DNA of 64,000 nucleotides from Methanomassiliicoccaceae archaeon UBA472 (GTDB taxonomy: Archaea > Thermoplasmatota > Thermoplasmata > Methanomassiliicoccales > UBA472). The notes under the pieces were generated by a model. That model saw only the letters and a list, made by a program, of their open reading frames with translations, was not told the origin of the DNA and did no database searches. Where the stretch lies: NCBI GenBank assembly GCA_002497075.1, contig DAML01000015.1, positions 6,452 through 70,451 of the forward strand, given 5' to 3'. Position numbers and translations under genes: made by a program. This document shows positions 26,902-34,214 of the stretch, piece by piece. Within the stretch, counting starts at the first letter, position 1; every line of letters starts with the position of its first letter.

Positions 26902-27351
26902 ATGGTAACTGTTACAATACCCGCCAACGTTAAGGAGCTCATCGCGAAGAGGGGCCTGAAGGAATCCGACGTCTTGGACGTCGTGAACACCGCAGCCAAG
27001 ACTGGCAAGTACATAAAGAATGGCAAAGACGGATTGGCCAAGAAGGTCATAGGCGGACTCACCGTCTACGTCGTTAGCGACCTGTCCGGATCCGGAACTG
27101 CCGTTGTCAAGACCGCCTACGCGCACAAGATGGCGCTAGGCAAGATCGTCAACGTCATGGCCCCGACCGACTGGAAGACCAATGATGGCAAGGCCGTGGC
27201 TCAAGGCCACGTCGACATGGAGTACATGACCGTCAAGAGGACTGGTCCGGCTCTGGTCGACCCCGCTAGCGGGGACGCCTGGGTCGAAGAGTACTTGGCC
27301 GTCAAGACCTTGGCCGCTGCCGAGGGTCTCTTCGAGAAGAAGCGCGCTTAA
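26902..27351 (+). CDS. unknown protein coupled to the UroD-type methyltransferase
   Basis: 149 residues, mixed alpha/beta, no recognisable domain. The N-terminus TIPANVKELIAKRGLKESDVLDVVNTAAKTGKYI looks helical and ends in a small globular segment with GGLTVYVVSDLSGSGTAVVKTAYAHKMALGKI. There are no Cys or obvious cofactor motifs. AGGTGAC lies before the ATG, and only ten bases separate it from the methyltransferase stop, with a terminator directly after. Codon use is as biased as in its partner. It is probably a subunit or accessory protein of that enzyme; this rests on context only. Confidence 0.75.
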   Translation: MVTVTIPANVKELIAKRGLKESDVLDVVNTAAKTGKYIKNGKDGLAKKVIGGLTVYVVSDLSGSGTAVVKTAYAHKMALGKIVNVMAPTDWKTNDGKAVAQGHVDMEYMTVKRTGPALVDPASGDAWVEEYLAVKTLAAAEGLFEKKRA

Positions 27352-27360
27352 AACAACTTC

Positions 27361-27394
27361 AGGCCGCTAAACGCGGCCTTTCCTTTTATTTTTC
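27361..27394 (+). terminator. terminator of the UroD-type operon
   Basis: AGGCCGC (27361-27367) pairs perfectly with GCGGCCT (27373-27379) over a five-base loop, followed by a T-rich tract to 27394. Confidence 0.7.
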
Positions 27395-27481
27395 AAGGTC
27401 ATGCGGAAGCGCTATCCCTTTTTTCAACAAAAAGTAGAATAGTGTCGCACGTCATTCCAGTTGGATATTACGGTGAATGAA

Positions 27482-28855
27482 ATGAGCGATGTCATCGGTC
27501 ATACCAAGGGACTCTGCCCTAAATGCTTGAAGACCATCCCGGTCACCAAGGTGGTAGAGGACGACAAGGTCTACCTCATCAAGGAGTGCCCCGAGCACGG
27601 GACGGAGAAAGTTCTGATCTGGAGGGGCAGAGAAGATTACATCGACATGAACCGTTACGCCGCGGTGCAATCCAAACCCTTGAAGATAGCCGTGCAAAAG
27701 AGCGACGACTGCCCTCAGATTTGCGGGCTCTGCCCCGATCACGTTCAGCACACCTGCCTGGTGGTCATGGAGATCACCAACGGCTGCAACCTCAAGTGTC
27801 CGGTGTGCTTCGCCTCTGCCAACCAGTTCTACAAGTTCAGCCCCTCTCTGGACGTTATTCGCGGCATGTACCAGACCATGCTGGACTACGTCGATCATCC
27901 CATAGTCGTGCAGATAAGCGGCGGTGAACCGACGATAAGGGACGATCTTCCCGACATCATCCGCATGGGCAAGGAGATGGGCATCGATTACATCGAGATC
28001 AACACTAACGGCATCCGCTTCGCTGAGGACATCGAGTTCCTGAAGAAGGTCAAGGAGGCTGGGGCTGACGACCTGTACTTCTCGTTCGACGGACTGCACG
28101 GAGATATATACAAGCAGACCTGCGGCCGCGACATACTGGACCAGAAGATGAAGTGCATAGAGAACTGCGAGAAGGTGGGCATGGGCATCACGCTCGTTAC
28201 CGTCGTATCTCCGAACATCAACCTGGACCGGGTGGGCGAGGTCATCAACTTCGCCAAGTCCAAGGTGCCGACAATTAAAGGGGTGCACTTCCAGCCGATA
28301 GCTTACTTCGGCCGATTCCCGATATCCCCAAAGGATAGCGACCGGGTGACGATACCTGATCTGCTGAAGGCCATAGAGGAGCAGACCAACGGCGAGCTTC
28401 GCGTGGACAACTTCATTCCCACGTCCTGTTCGAACGTCCACTGCGACGCCAAGTCTATGTCGGTGGTTATGGAGGACGGTTCCCTGTTCCCGTTGACCAG
28501 CCGCGCGTTCGGCCCGCCCAAGGACACCAAGAACGTCGCCGACAAGACCCGTAAGGAGATATCCGACCTTTGGCGCTTCATCGAGGATTCCCTGATCGTC
28601 GAAGAGGACGACGGGACAAAGAACGAATGGGGTGATTTCGTCGACCGGGCCAAGACCCATTATCTCACGGTATCCACCATGGCATTCCAGGATGCCTGGA
28701 CGTCGGAAACGGAAAGGTTCCGCAACTGCTGCATCCACACCGTGACGCCGGACGGAAAGCTGATCCCCTTCTGCCTGTTCAACATCAACTCCATGGAAGG
28801 TAAGACGCTGTATCGGCACGAGATGTGGTCAAAGTTCAGCGAGAACAGCAAGTAA
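27482..28855 (+). CDS. radical SAM enzyme, tetraether lipid synthase (Tes)-like
   Basis: 457 residues. The N-terminus has Cys pairs typical of the MJ0619/Tes family (CPKC near residue 12, CPEHG, then CPQICGLCPDH near 80), followed by the radical SAM motif C102-x3-C106-x2-C109 in TNGCNLKCPVCFA and ISGGEPTIRDDLP. The C-terminus holds further Cys (HCDAKS, CCIHTVTPDGKLIPFC) that could bind another cluster. Tes joins two archaeol chains to make tetraether lipids and uses several Fe-S clusters. Related families share this layout, so the assignment is probable, not certain. ATG 27482 is preceded by GGTGA; TTG 27461 and GTG 27473 are weaker starts. Confidence 0.72.
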   Translation: MSDVIGHTKGLCPKCLKTIPVTKVVEDDKVYLIKECPEHGTEKVLIWRGREDYIDMNRYAAVQSKPLKIAVQKSDDCPQICGLCPDHVQHTCLVVMEITNGCNLKCPVCFASANQFYKFSPSLDVIRGMYQTMLDYVDHPIVVQISGGEPTIRDDLPDIIRMGKEMGIDYIEINTNGIRFAEDIEFLKKVKEAGADDLYFSFDGLHGDIYKQTCGRDILDQKMKCIENCEKVGMGITLVTVVSPNINLDRVGEVINFAKSKVPTIKGVHFQPIAYFGRFPISPKDSDRVTIPDLLKAIEEQTNGELRVDNFIPTSCSNVHCDAKSMSVVMEDGSLFPLTSRAFGPPKDTKNVADKTRKEISDLWRFIEDSLIVEEDDGTKNEWGDFVDRAKTHYLTVSTMAFQDAWTSETERFRNCCIHTVTPDGKLIPFCLFNINSMEGKTLYRHEMWSKFSENSK

Positions 28856-28856
28856 A

Positions 28857-28879
28857 GGGGCTTGCGCCCCCTCTTTTTT
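28857..28879 (+). terminator. terminator after the Tes-like gene
   Basis: GGGGC (28857-28861) and GCCCC (28866-28870) form a five-pair stem with a four-base loop, followed by CTCTTTTTTT. It separates this gene from the convergent zinc-ribbon gene. Confidence 0.6.
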
Positions 28880-28889
28880 TAATTAAAGT

Positions 28890-29195
28890 TTAACGGGAGT
28901 TTTTCTTCCCGAACGACGTGTAATAATTGTTCAGGATGTTGTTGGCGTAACCAGCCAGATACTTCTCGCCGTACTTGTTCTTGGTTATGACCTGCTCCAT
29001 CGGGAACTCTTTGTCGCAATAGGGACAGCGAGCGTAGCGGCAATTGTTATTGGCCATGCGGCAACCGCGGCAGGCGATGGCGCGGGACTGCATCAGGCTG
29101 AACTCCTTTCCGCAGTTGGGGCAAGCGAAACGTCTGGTGGTGTTCATTAGTTCCGGCGTCACTCCCGCTCTGCGCAATTCCGGTGTCAGCGGCAT
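28890..29195 (-). CDS. zinc-ribbon protein with four CxxC-type motifs
   Basis: 101 residues. Two zinc ribbons can be seen: CPNCGKEF with CRGC, and CRYARCPYCDKEFP. The C-terminal third (KNKYGEKYLAGYANNILNNYYT) is basic and helical, ending GKKNSR. It looks like a small nucleic-acid-binding or scaffolding protein; no family name can be given. It converges on the Tes-like gene. Confidence 0.65.
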   Translation of the reverse strand: MPLTPELRRAGVTPELMNTTRRFACPNCGKEFSLMQSRAIACRGCRMANNNCRYARCPYCDKEFPMEQVITKNKYGEKYLAGYANNILNNYYTSFGKKNSR

Positions 29196-29271
29196 ATTAT
29201 CACTCTGGCAACATAACCACGCTCATAATATATTGTTTTTCCCCCGTTTACGTTTCTATAAGGAACTTTCG

Positions 29272-30048
29272 TTAATCCAGCTCCTTCGGGCGGGGCTCCA
29301 TTTCCGGGGGGAATATCACGGGCCAATTGATGGACGGTCGGAACGGGTGAGCGGCGAACTTGTCCGTCGCCTTCATTCCCTCCAGCACCTCACTGAATAT
29401 CTTGGGCGAGATGACCACCACCAGTTCCTGGTCCGGCACCAAACCCCAAGTGCGATCGCCCACGCACGGAATGTCCAGCACCATCTCCTCACCGTTCATC
29501 ACCCGAGCGATGGCCGAGCAGACGGTGGACTGCCCAGTTAACGTCGTGCCTTTCAGCACCCGGCCTTCCTTGTATTCGTAACCGAGGAGAACCTTCAGCG
29601 ATTGCCCGGGCGTCATGTAAGCGACAATAGCATCTGGCTGCACGGGCATCAGGTCCAGGGGCGCCATCAGCATGGCGTTGTATCTCCGTTCTTCATTGCC
29701 GAACATGAAGATACTGTCCTGGAGCGAACGGGCGGCCTCCTCGTTCTTGGTGAATGGCAGGTTCAGGTCTCCCCTGGCAAGGCGCTCCGGTGTTCGGATC
29801 AGTCCTAAGCAAGCCAGCCCCCACAGGCATTTCATGCCCTGGGCGGTAGTGACCGTAATTCCGTCAGCACGGTAATGACGAGCGAGCGCAGCCATTTGAC
29901 ATGTGGCCGTGGAGCGCATTACCTTCGCGCCAGGCACCGCCAGGGCATCAGACGCATTCTCGAAAAGCTTGACGCCGACCGGATATGTACCTAGGTTCAG
30001 CTCTGAACGGAAATCCCTGGCCCACGTCTCCAACAACGCGTCCACCAT
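29272..30048 (-). CDS. DUF169 family protein
   Basis: About 258 residues. Features of DUF169 are present: YPVGVKLFENASDALAVPG, TCQMAALARHYRADGITVT, CLWGLACLGL and the late VVVISPKIFSEVLEGM. The Cys residues (TATCQ, KCLWGLACLG, CSAIA, IPCVGDR) suggest a metal or cluster site. The family is common in methanogens and anaerobes with no known reaction. An in-frame ATG exists at 30123, but the shared TATA element (30093-30103) lies within that extension, so ATG 30048 after GGGAGG is preferred. It is divergent from the PaaK-like gene. Confidence 0.75.
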   Translation of the reverse strand: MVDALLETWARDFRSELNLGTYPVGVKLFENASDALAVPGAKVMRSTATCQMAALARHYRADGITVTTAQGMKCLWGLACLGLIRTPERLARGDLNLPFTKNEEAARSLQDSIFMFGNEERRYNAMLMAPLDLMPVQPDAIVAYMTPGQSLKVLLGYEYKEGRVLKGTTLTGQSTVCSAIARVMNGEEMVLDIPCVGDRTWGLVPDQELVVVISPKIFSEVLEGMKATDKFAAHPFRPSINWPVIFPPEMEPRPKELD

Positions 30049-30092
30049 GGTCAGGAAATGGGCCTCCCTTCTTAATAGCCCTGCGGTTTGAA

Positions 30093-30103
30093 AATAATAT
30101 ATG
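30093..30103. promoter_or_regulatory. AT element that can serve as TATA box in both directions
   Basis: AATAATATATG lies about 25 bases before ATG 30126 on the plus strand and about 45 bases before ATG 30048 on the minus strand. The two divergent genes appear to share this one core promoter element; the plus-strand message would be leaderless or nearly so. Confidence 0.45.
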
Positions 30104-30125
30104 GGCATGAGGGCATTCACCAACG

Positions 30126-31577
30126 ATGAGCCTCAAAAAACGCATCATCATGGCCTATGCCCGCACCAAGCTCACCTCTCGTAAGGTATCCGAGGACGTG
30201 GAGAACCCGTTGCATGACTGGGTGCAGCTCAAGGTTCGCAACACCTTCAAGCGCGAAGAAGGTTTCCGGAAGGCTCTGGGCCGGGACTCCCTGGGAGATA
30301 TCGACAGAAAAACGTTCGAGGAGTACCAGCTGTACAAGTTCCGCAAGCAGATGGCCTACGTCATGGAGAACAGCCCGTTCTACCAGAAGATGTATGGAGA
30401 GGCCGGCATAAGGCCGGAGGACATCCGGACCATGGCCGACCTGGACAAAGTCCCGCTCACCGACCCGGATGACCTGGCCGAGGAGCCGTTCCTTTTTCTC
30501 TGCCTTTCGCAGAGCAAGATCTCCCGCACCTTCTCCACGTCCGGCACTTCAGGAAAACCGAAGAGGCTCTTTTACACCAGCGACGACCTTCTGAACATCG
30601 TCGATTCGATCGCCGCCGCGTTGCGCTCCACCGGGCTGAAGAGCAGCGAGACGCTGCACATCATGTTCCCGGCCGTCGTGGCCTGGGACCCCAGCCTGAT
30701 GCTGGAGAGCGCCTGCAAGGTTGCTGGTCTAAAGTCCATCGTATGCTCCGACGTGAACGTGGACGAGCAGATGAGGGTGATGCAGGAGCAGCAGACCAAG
30801 GTCATCATCGGCCTCACGTCCTTCATTTACCGCGTAACTGTCCTGGCCAGGGACAAGTTCGACCTTCGTTCGCTTGGGCTCAAAGCAATAATCTGCTCTT
30901 CCGAACCCTTGTCGGAAGCTGTCCGTCACGAGATGGAAGAGGCCTGGGGGTGCAAGTGCCTGAGCCAGTACGGCCTTACCGAAATGGGGCTGGCCACCAC
31001 CATCGAGTGCCATGTGCAGACGGGACTGCACATCAACGAGGCGGACTTCATGGTGGAGGTCATCGATCCGGACACCGGTAAAACGCTCCCTCCAGGCGAG
31101 GAAGGGGAGCTGGTCTGGACCTCTTTGTCCTTCCAGGGCTCACCGCTGCTCCGCTACCGTTCGTACGATATATCCAAGTTCATCGTGCCGCCCTGCGAAT
31201 GCGGACACGTTACCGTCGGCAAGATAGGCAAGCCCAAAGGACGGCGCAACGCGGCTACGAAGATAGGGCTGGGAGAGCACATCTTCCCGACGCTGTTCGA
31301 TGAGGCGATAATGAAGGTGCACGGCGTGCTGAACTACCAGCTGGTGCTGACGAAACCTTCGTTCAGGGACCATCTGCACTTCACCGTGGAATACAACGGC
31401 GACATGGAAAAGGGCAGGGAAGAGGTGCTCAGGGCGATAACGGATCTCGAGGAGATCCGAAGCAGCATGGACAACGATCTCCTGGACCCTATAGAGGTGG
31501 AGATGAAGGAAGTGTCCCTCGAGTTCACGCCGAAGATGAAGCCTATCATCGATCAGCGGAAGAGGTTCGACGAATGA
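30126..31577 (+). CDS. phenylacetate-CoA ligase-like adenylate-forming enzyme
   Basis: 483 residues of the PaaK-like AMP-binding family: the P-loop-like STSGTSGKPKRLFYT near residue 139, CSSEPLSEAVRHEMEEAWGCK near 260, SQYGLTEMG near 280 and a C-terminal ATP-dependent swing domain ending in KPIIDQRKRFDE. It activates a carboxylic acid, probably aryl or short-chain, as an acyl-CoA. In methanogens such ligases scavenge aromatic acids for amino-acid synthesis; whether this one does is not known. Residues CECGHVTVGKIG could bind zinc, as seen in some PaaK homologues. Confidence 0.82.
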   Translation: MSLKKRIIMAYARTKLTSRKVSEDVENPLHDWVQLKVRNTFKREEGFRKALGRDSLGDIDRKTFEEYQLYKFRKQMAYVMENSPFYQKMYGEAGIRPEDIRTMADLDKVPLTDPDDLAEEPFLFLCLSQSKISRTFSTSGTSGKPKRLFYTSDDLLNIVDSIAAALRSTGLKSSETLHIMFPAVVAWDPSLMLESACKVAGLKSIVCSDVNVDEQMRVMQEQQTKVIIGLTSFIYRVTVLARDKFDLRSLGLKAIICSSEPLSEAVRHEMEEAWGCKCLSQYGLTEMGLATTIECHVQTGLHINEADFMVEVIDPDTGKTLPPGEEGELVWTSLSFQGSPLLRYRSYDISKFIVPPCECGHVTVGKIGKPKGRRNAATKIGLGEHIFPTLFDEAIMKVHGVLNYQLVLTKPSFRDHLHFTVEYNGDMEKGREEVLRAITDLEEIRSSMDNDLLDPIEVEMKEVSLEFTPKMKPIIDQRKRFDE

Positions 31578-31652
31578 GGGCCAGATAAAGCCAGATACGA
31601 ACCGCATCGGATATTTTCAAATATTTCCACCGTGAATTGTATATCGATCGGT

Positions 31653-31793
31653 ATGTCCGAGGAAAAGAAGGGCAAGGCCGAAGAAACGGCCGAGAAGACC
31701 GGGGAAGCGGTCGGAAAAGGTCTGAAGAAAGGATGGGGCGCGGTCAAGGACGCCGGAAAGGGCGTTAAGAAAGGGGTGGAAGGAGAAAAATAA
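31653..31793 (+). CDS. 46-residue Lys/Gly/Glu-rich microprotein
   Basis: A short frame encoding 46 residues: MSEEKKGKAEETAEKTGEAV, then repeats of the form GKGLKKGW / KDAGKGVKKG. It has an 11-residue amphipathic rhythm like LEA or YtxH-type stress proteins, no Cys, and ends EGEK. TATA-like TTGTATATCG lies at about 31637-31646, very close to the ATG, and the G-ending codons match neighbouring genes. Alternatively it is a chance frame, but the strict absence of hydrophobic or rare residues argues for selection. No function can be assigned. Confidence 0.55.
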   Translation: MSEEKKGKAEETAEKTGEAVGKGLKKGWGAVKDAGKGVKKGVEGEK

Positions 31794-31938
31794 TCTGCCC
31801 CATCAGGGCGCGAGGTCATCAATACCCGCGCTATTCAGCCCATCAACCAGACCTGGTCGGTTTGAACGATGCAGAGATATCGTTAGTATTTTGCGGGCAT
31901 GACAAGGATTATCTAGGTTTCCTGGAATCGCCCTGGCG

Positions 31939-32529
31939 ATGAAGGTCGGAGTGATCTCCGTTCAGGGCGCGGTGCCCGAACACCTGCGGATGTCCCAGCT
32001 GGCGCTAGAAGCGATGGGCAGAAAGGGCGAGGCTATAGCCGTCCGTCGTCTGGACGACCTGCGCAGCGTCGATTGCCTAATAATCCCTGGCGGGGAGAGC
32101 ACCACCATATCCAAGCTCCTGCGCAAGTTCGGACTGTTCGCCGACATCGTGGCCATGGGCATGGATGGAGTGCCGATCATGGGCACCTGCGCCGGCTGCG
32201 TGCTTCTGGCCAAGAAAGGCGGGGAGCAGGCCGAACGTACGGGCACTGAGCTCCTGGGCCTGATGGACATGGCGGTGGACCGCAATGCCTTCGGAAGGCA
32301 GAGGGAATCGTTCGAGCATCCGTTGGAGATCGAAGGGCTGGACTCGCCGTTCCCCGGTGTCTTCATCCGCGCCCCGCTTATCACCGAGACCTGGGGGAGC
32401 TGCCGCATCATCAGCAGGCATCAGGGCGAGGCCGTGATGGCCAGGCAGGACAACATCCTGGCGCTTTCGTTCCACCCCGAACTGACGAACGACACCCGGG
32501 TGCACCAGTTGTTATTTTCCTTGGTTTAA
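31939..32529 (+). CDS. pdxT: PLP synthase glutaminase subunit PdxT
   Basis: 196 residues of a class I glutamine amidotransferase: GGESTTISKL near residue 50, nucleophile Cys in GTCAGC near 80, and the His-Glu pair in SFHPEL near 177. PdxT supplies ammonia from glutamine to PdxS for pyridoxal 5'-phosphate synthesis. PdxS is not in the window. The gene is flanked by a convergent lipid gene. Confidence 0.92.
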   Translation: MKVGVISVQGAVPEHLRMSQLALEAMGRKGEAIAVRRLDDLRSVDCLIIPGGESTTISKLLRKFGLFADIVAMGMDGVPIMGTCAGCVLLAKKGGEQAERTGTELLGLMDMAVDRNAFGRQRESFEHPLEIEGLDSPFPGVFIRAPLITETWGSCRIISRHQGEAVMARQDNILALSFHPELTNDTRVHQLLFSLV

Positions 32530-32541
32530 AAAGAGAATAGA

Positions 32542-33282
32542 TCAGGCGGTCCCCTTGGCCGCCTTGATCAGCCTTCTGAGGTCGTCGCCGAGATCGGAAT
32601 CTTCCACGACGGTGCCGGTGACCACTATGTCCGCCCCGGCCATCCTGACCCTGGCGGCGGTCTCCACATCCCGAATGCCGCCGCCCACGATCAAAGGTAC
32701 GGATATGGACTTCTTACAGGCGGCGATCATTTCCTCCGGAACGGCTTCTGGGGCGCCGCTGCCCGCTTCTAAATATACCAGGCCCATGCCCATGTACTCG
32801 GCCGCCAAAGCGAACGCTGCGGCGGTCTTAGGTTCGTTCCTGGGGATCGGCCTAGCCTTGCCGACCTCCCCGACCTTCATGCCCGGTTCCACGATGATGT
32901 ATCCCATGGAGAGGGGCTCGACCTGGATCTTCTTGACGATAGGGGCGCCCTTGACCTGCTGGAGCACGACATTATCCACGGTAGTGGAGTTCAGCATGCT
33001 CATGAAGTACATGGCGTCCGCGTACGGGGATATGGCGTGCGCGCCGGACGGGAAATAGATGACCGGTACCTTGACCTTCTTCTTGATGGCCAGGATGGTG
33101 GCGTCCAGGTTCTCCTGGGTCACGCCGGTGGAACCTCCCACCATGATAGCGTCGGTGTCCATGGATTCGGCCACGGCGGCCATCTCGGCGGCGCGTTCCG
33201 GGCTCTGCTTGGCAGGGTCCAGGAGCGTCATGTGCATGGTCCCCTTCTTAACCTTCTCGTAGATGTAGTCCTTGACCGTCAC
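32542..33282 (-). CDS. geranylgeranylglyceryl phosphate synthase
   Basis: 246 residues, a TIM-barrel GGGP synthase of the archaeal group: TLLDPAKQSPE near residue 19 (Asp for Mg), MVGGSTGVT near 47, YFPSGAHAIS near 77, YLEAGSGAPE near 170 and a GGGIRDVETA phosphate-binding loop near 198 with GTVVEDS. It joins sn-glycerol-1-phosphate and GGPP, the first ether-bond step of archaeal lipids. Its ATG overlaps the stop of the DGGGP synthase gene, so consecutive pathway steps are coupled. Confidence 0.93.
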   Translation of the reverse strand: MTVKDYIYEKVKKGTMHMTLLDPAKQSPERAAEMAAVAESMDTDAIMVGGSTGVTQENLDATILAIKKKVKVPVIYFPSGAHAISPYADAMYFMSMLNSTTVDNVVLQQVKGAPIVKKIQVEPLSMGYIIVEPGMKVGEVGKARPIPRNEPKTAAAFALAAEYMGMGLVYLEAGSGAPEAVPEEMIAACKKSISVPLIVGGGIRDVETAARVRMAGADIVVTGTVVEDSDLGDDLRRLIKAAKGTA

Positions 33283-34094
33283 AGTATCCCTCCGATGAGG
33301 AAGGCCACCAGCGCCAGGAGCATGCCGTATTTGGCCAGCTTCTGTCCTTTGGTGGGTTTTTCAAAATGAACAATGGAGCAGTATATAAATATTGCATCCG
33401 CGAAGGCCACCGCAGCCAGATACCAGATGCCGAATGTACCGTCAAAATAAGGTATCGGGCTGAGGGCCACCGCCAACAGGAAGGAAAGGCTGGCGATGAT
33501 GCCCGCGTTTCTCGCCCCGATGCGCTTCGGCAGCGTCAGGCGGTCGAAATCGCCTTCCATGTCCTCTATGTCCTTGACTATCTCCCTGCCGAGGATGGCC
33601 AGGAACGCCAGCAGGGCGATTATGTATGTCCGCTCTACCATTCCCACGACCGCCCCCCCGAGCAGGAAGAGCATTCCGGTGAGCAGCGCTATCTCCAAGT
33701 TTCCCGTCAGGGCGTCCTTCTTCAGTTTAGCCTCGTATGACAGCATCAACACTATTGCCAGGACCACGATGATCATGGATCCCAGGTTCAGGAAGAGCGA
33801 TGAGAGGAATGAAATGATAAAGCTCGCCATGGATATGAACAGGACCTGCCTGGGCGTCATGCGCCCGGATGGCAACGGCCGTTCAGGATGAGCGAGCTTG
33901 TCAACTTCCCGGTCCGTATAGTCGTTCAGCGAGTTGCCCCCGGCGATGAACGAAAAGACCGCCACCGCTGCGAAGACCACCGGTTCCCAGTGGTCCAGGA
34001 TGCCGGTGCCGGCGGCGATGAGCACCCCCATCAGTAGTCCTACTATTCCCATCACGGCGTTGCCGATCCGGAACAGCTGCAGGAGCGGGTTCAC
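33279..34094 (-). CDS. digeranylgeranylglyceryl phosphate synthase (UbiA family)
   Basis: 271 residues and eight or nine helices. The two UbiA Asp-rich motifs are present: NSLNDYTDREVDKLAHPERPLP near residue 54 and REIVKDIEDMEGD near 174. It adds the second geranylgeranyl chain to GGGP, the product of the next gene, with which it overlaps by four bases. The organisation as a two-gene operon for successive ether-bond steps supports the assignment over other UbiA functions. Confidence 0.92.
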   Translation of the reverse strand: MNPLLQLFRIGNAVMGIVGLLMGVLIAAGTGILDHWEPVVFAAVAVFSFIAGGNSLNDYTDREVDKLAHPERPLPSGRMTPRQVLFISMASFIISFLSSLFLNLGSMIIVVLAIVLMLSYEAKLKKDALTGNLEIALLTGMLFLLGGAVVGMVERTYIIALLAFLAILGREIVKDIEDMEGDFDRLTLPKRIGARNAGIIASLSFLLAVALSPIPYFDGTFGIWYLAAVAFADAIFIYCSIVHFEKPTKGQKLAKYGMLLALVAFLIGGIL

Positions 34095-34214
34095 GGCCGA
34101 ACATCGTTATGCCCATACAAAAGCGTTGGCGATATGGCCTGCTATCCTGGCATTGTTCATTAGGAATCCGTGGAAGGAAAATTTAATAATAAGTCCTCCT
34201 GAAATAACGCACTC

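Noticed and set aside
27452..28819. 455-codon minus-strand frame opposite the Tes-like gene
   Set aside because: Antisense to a clear radical SAM enzyme and without recognisable motifs.
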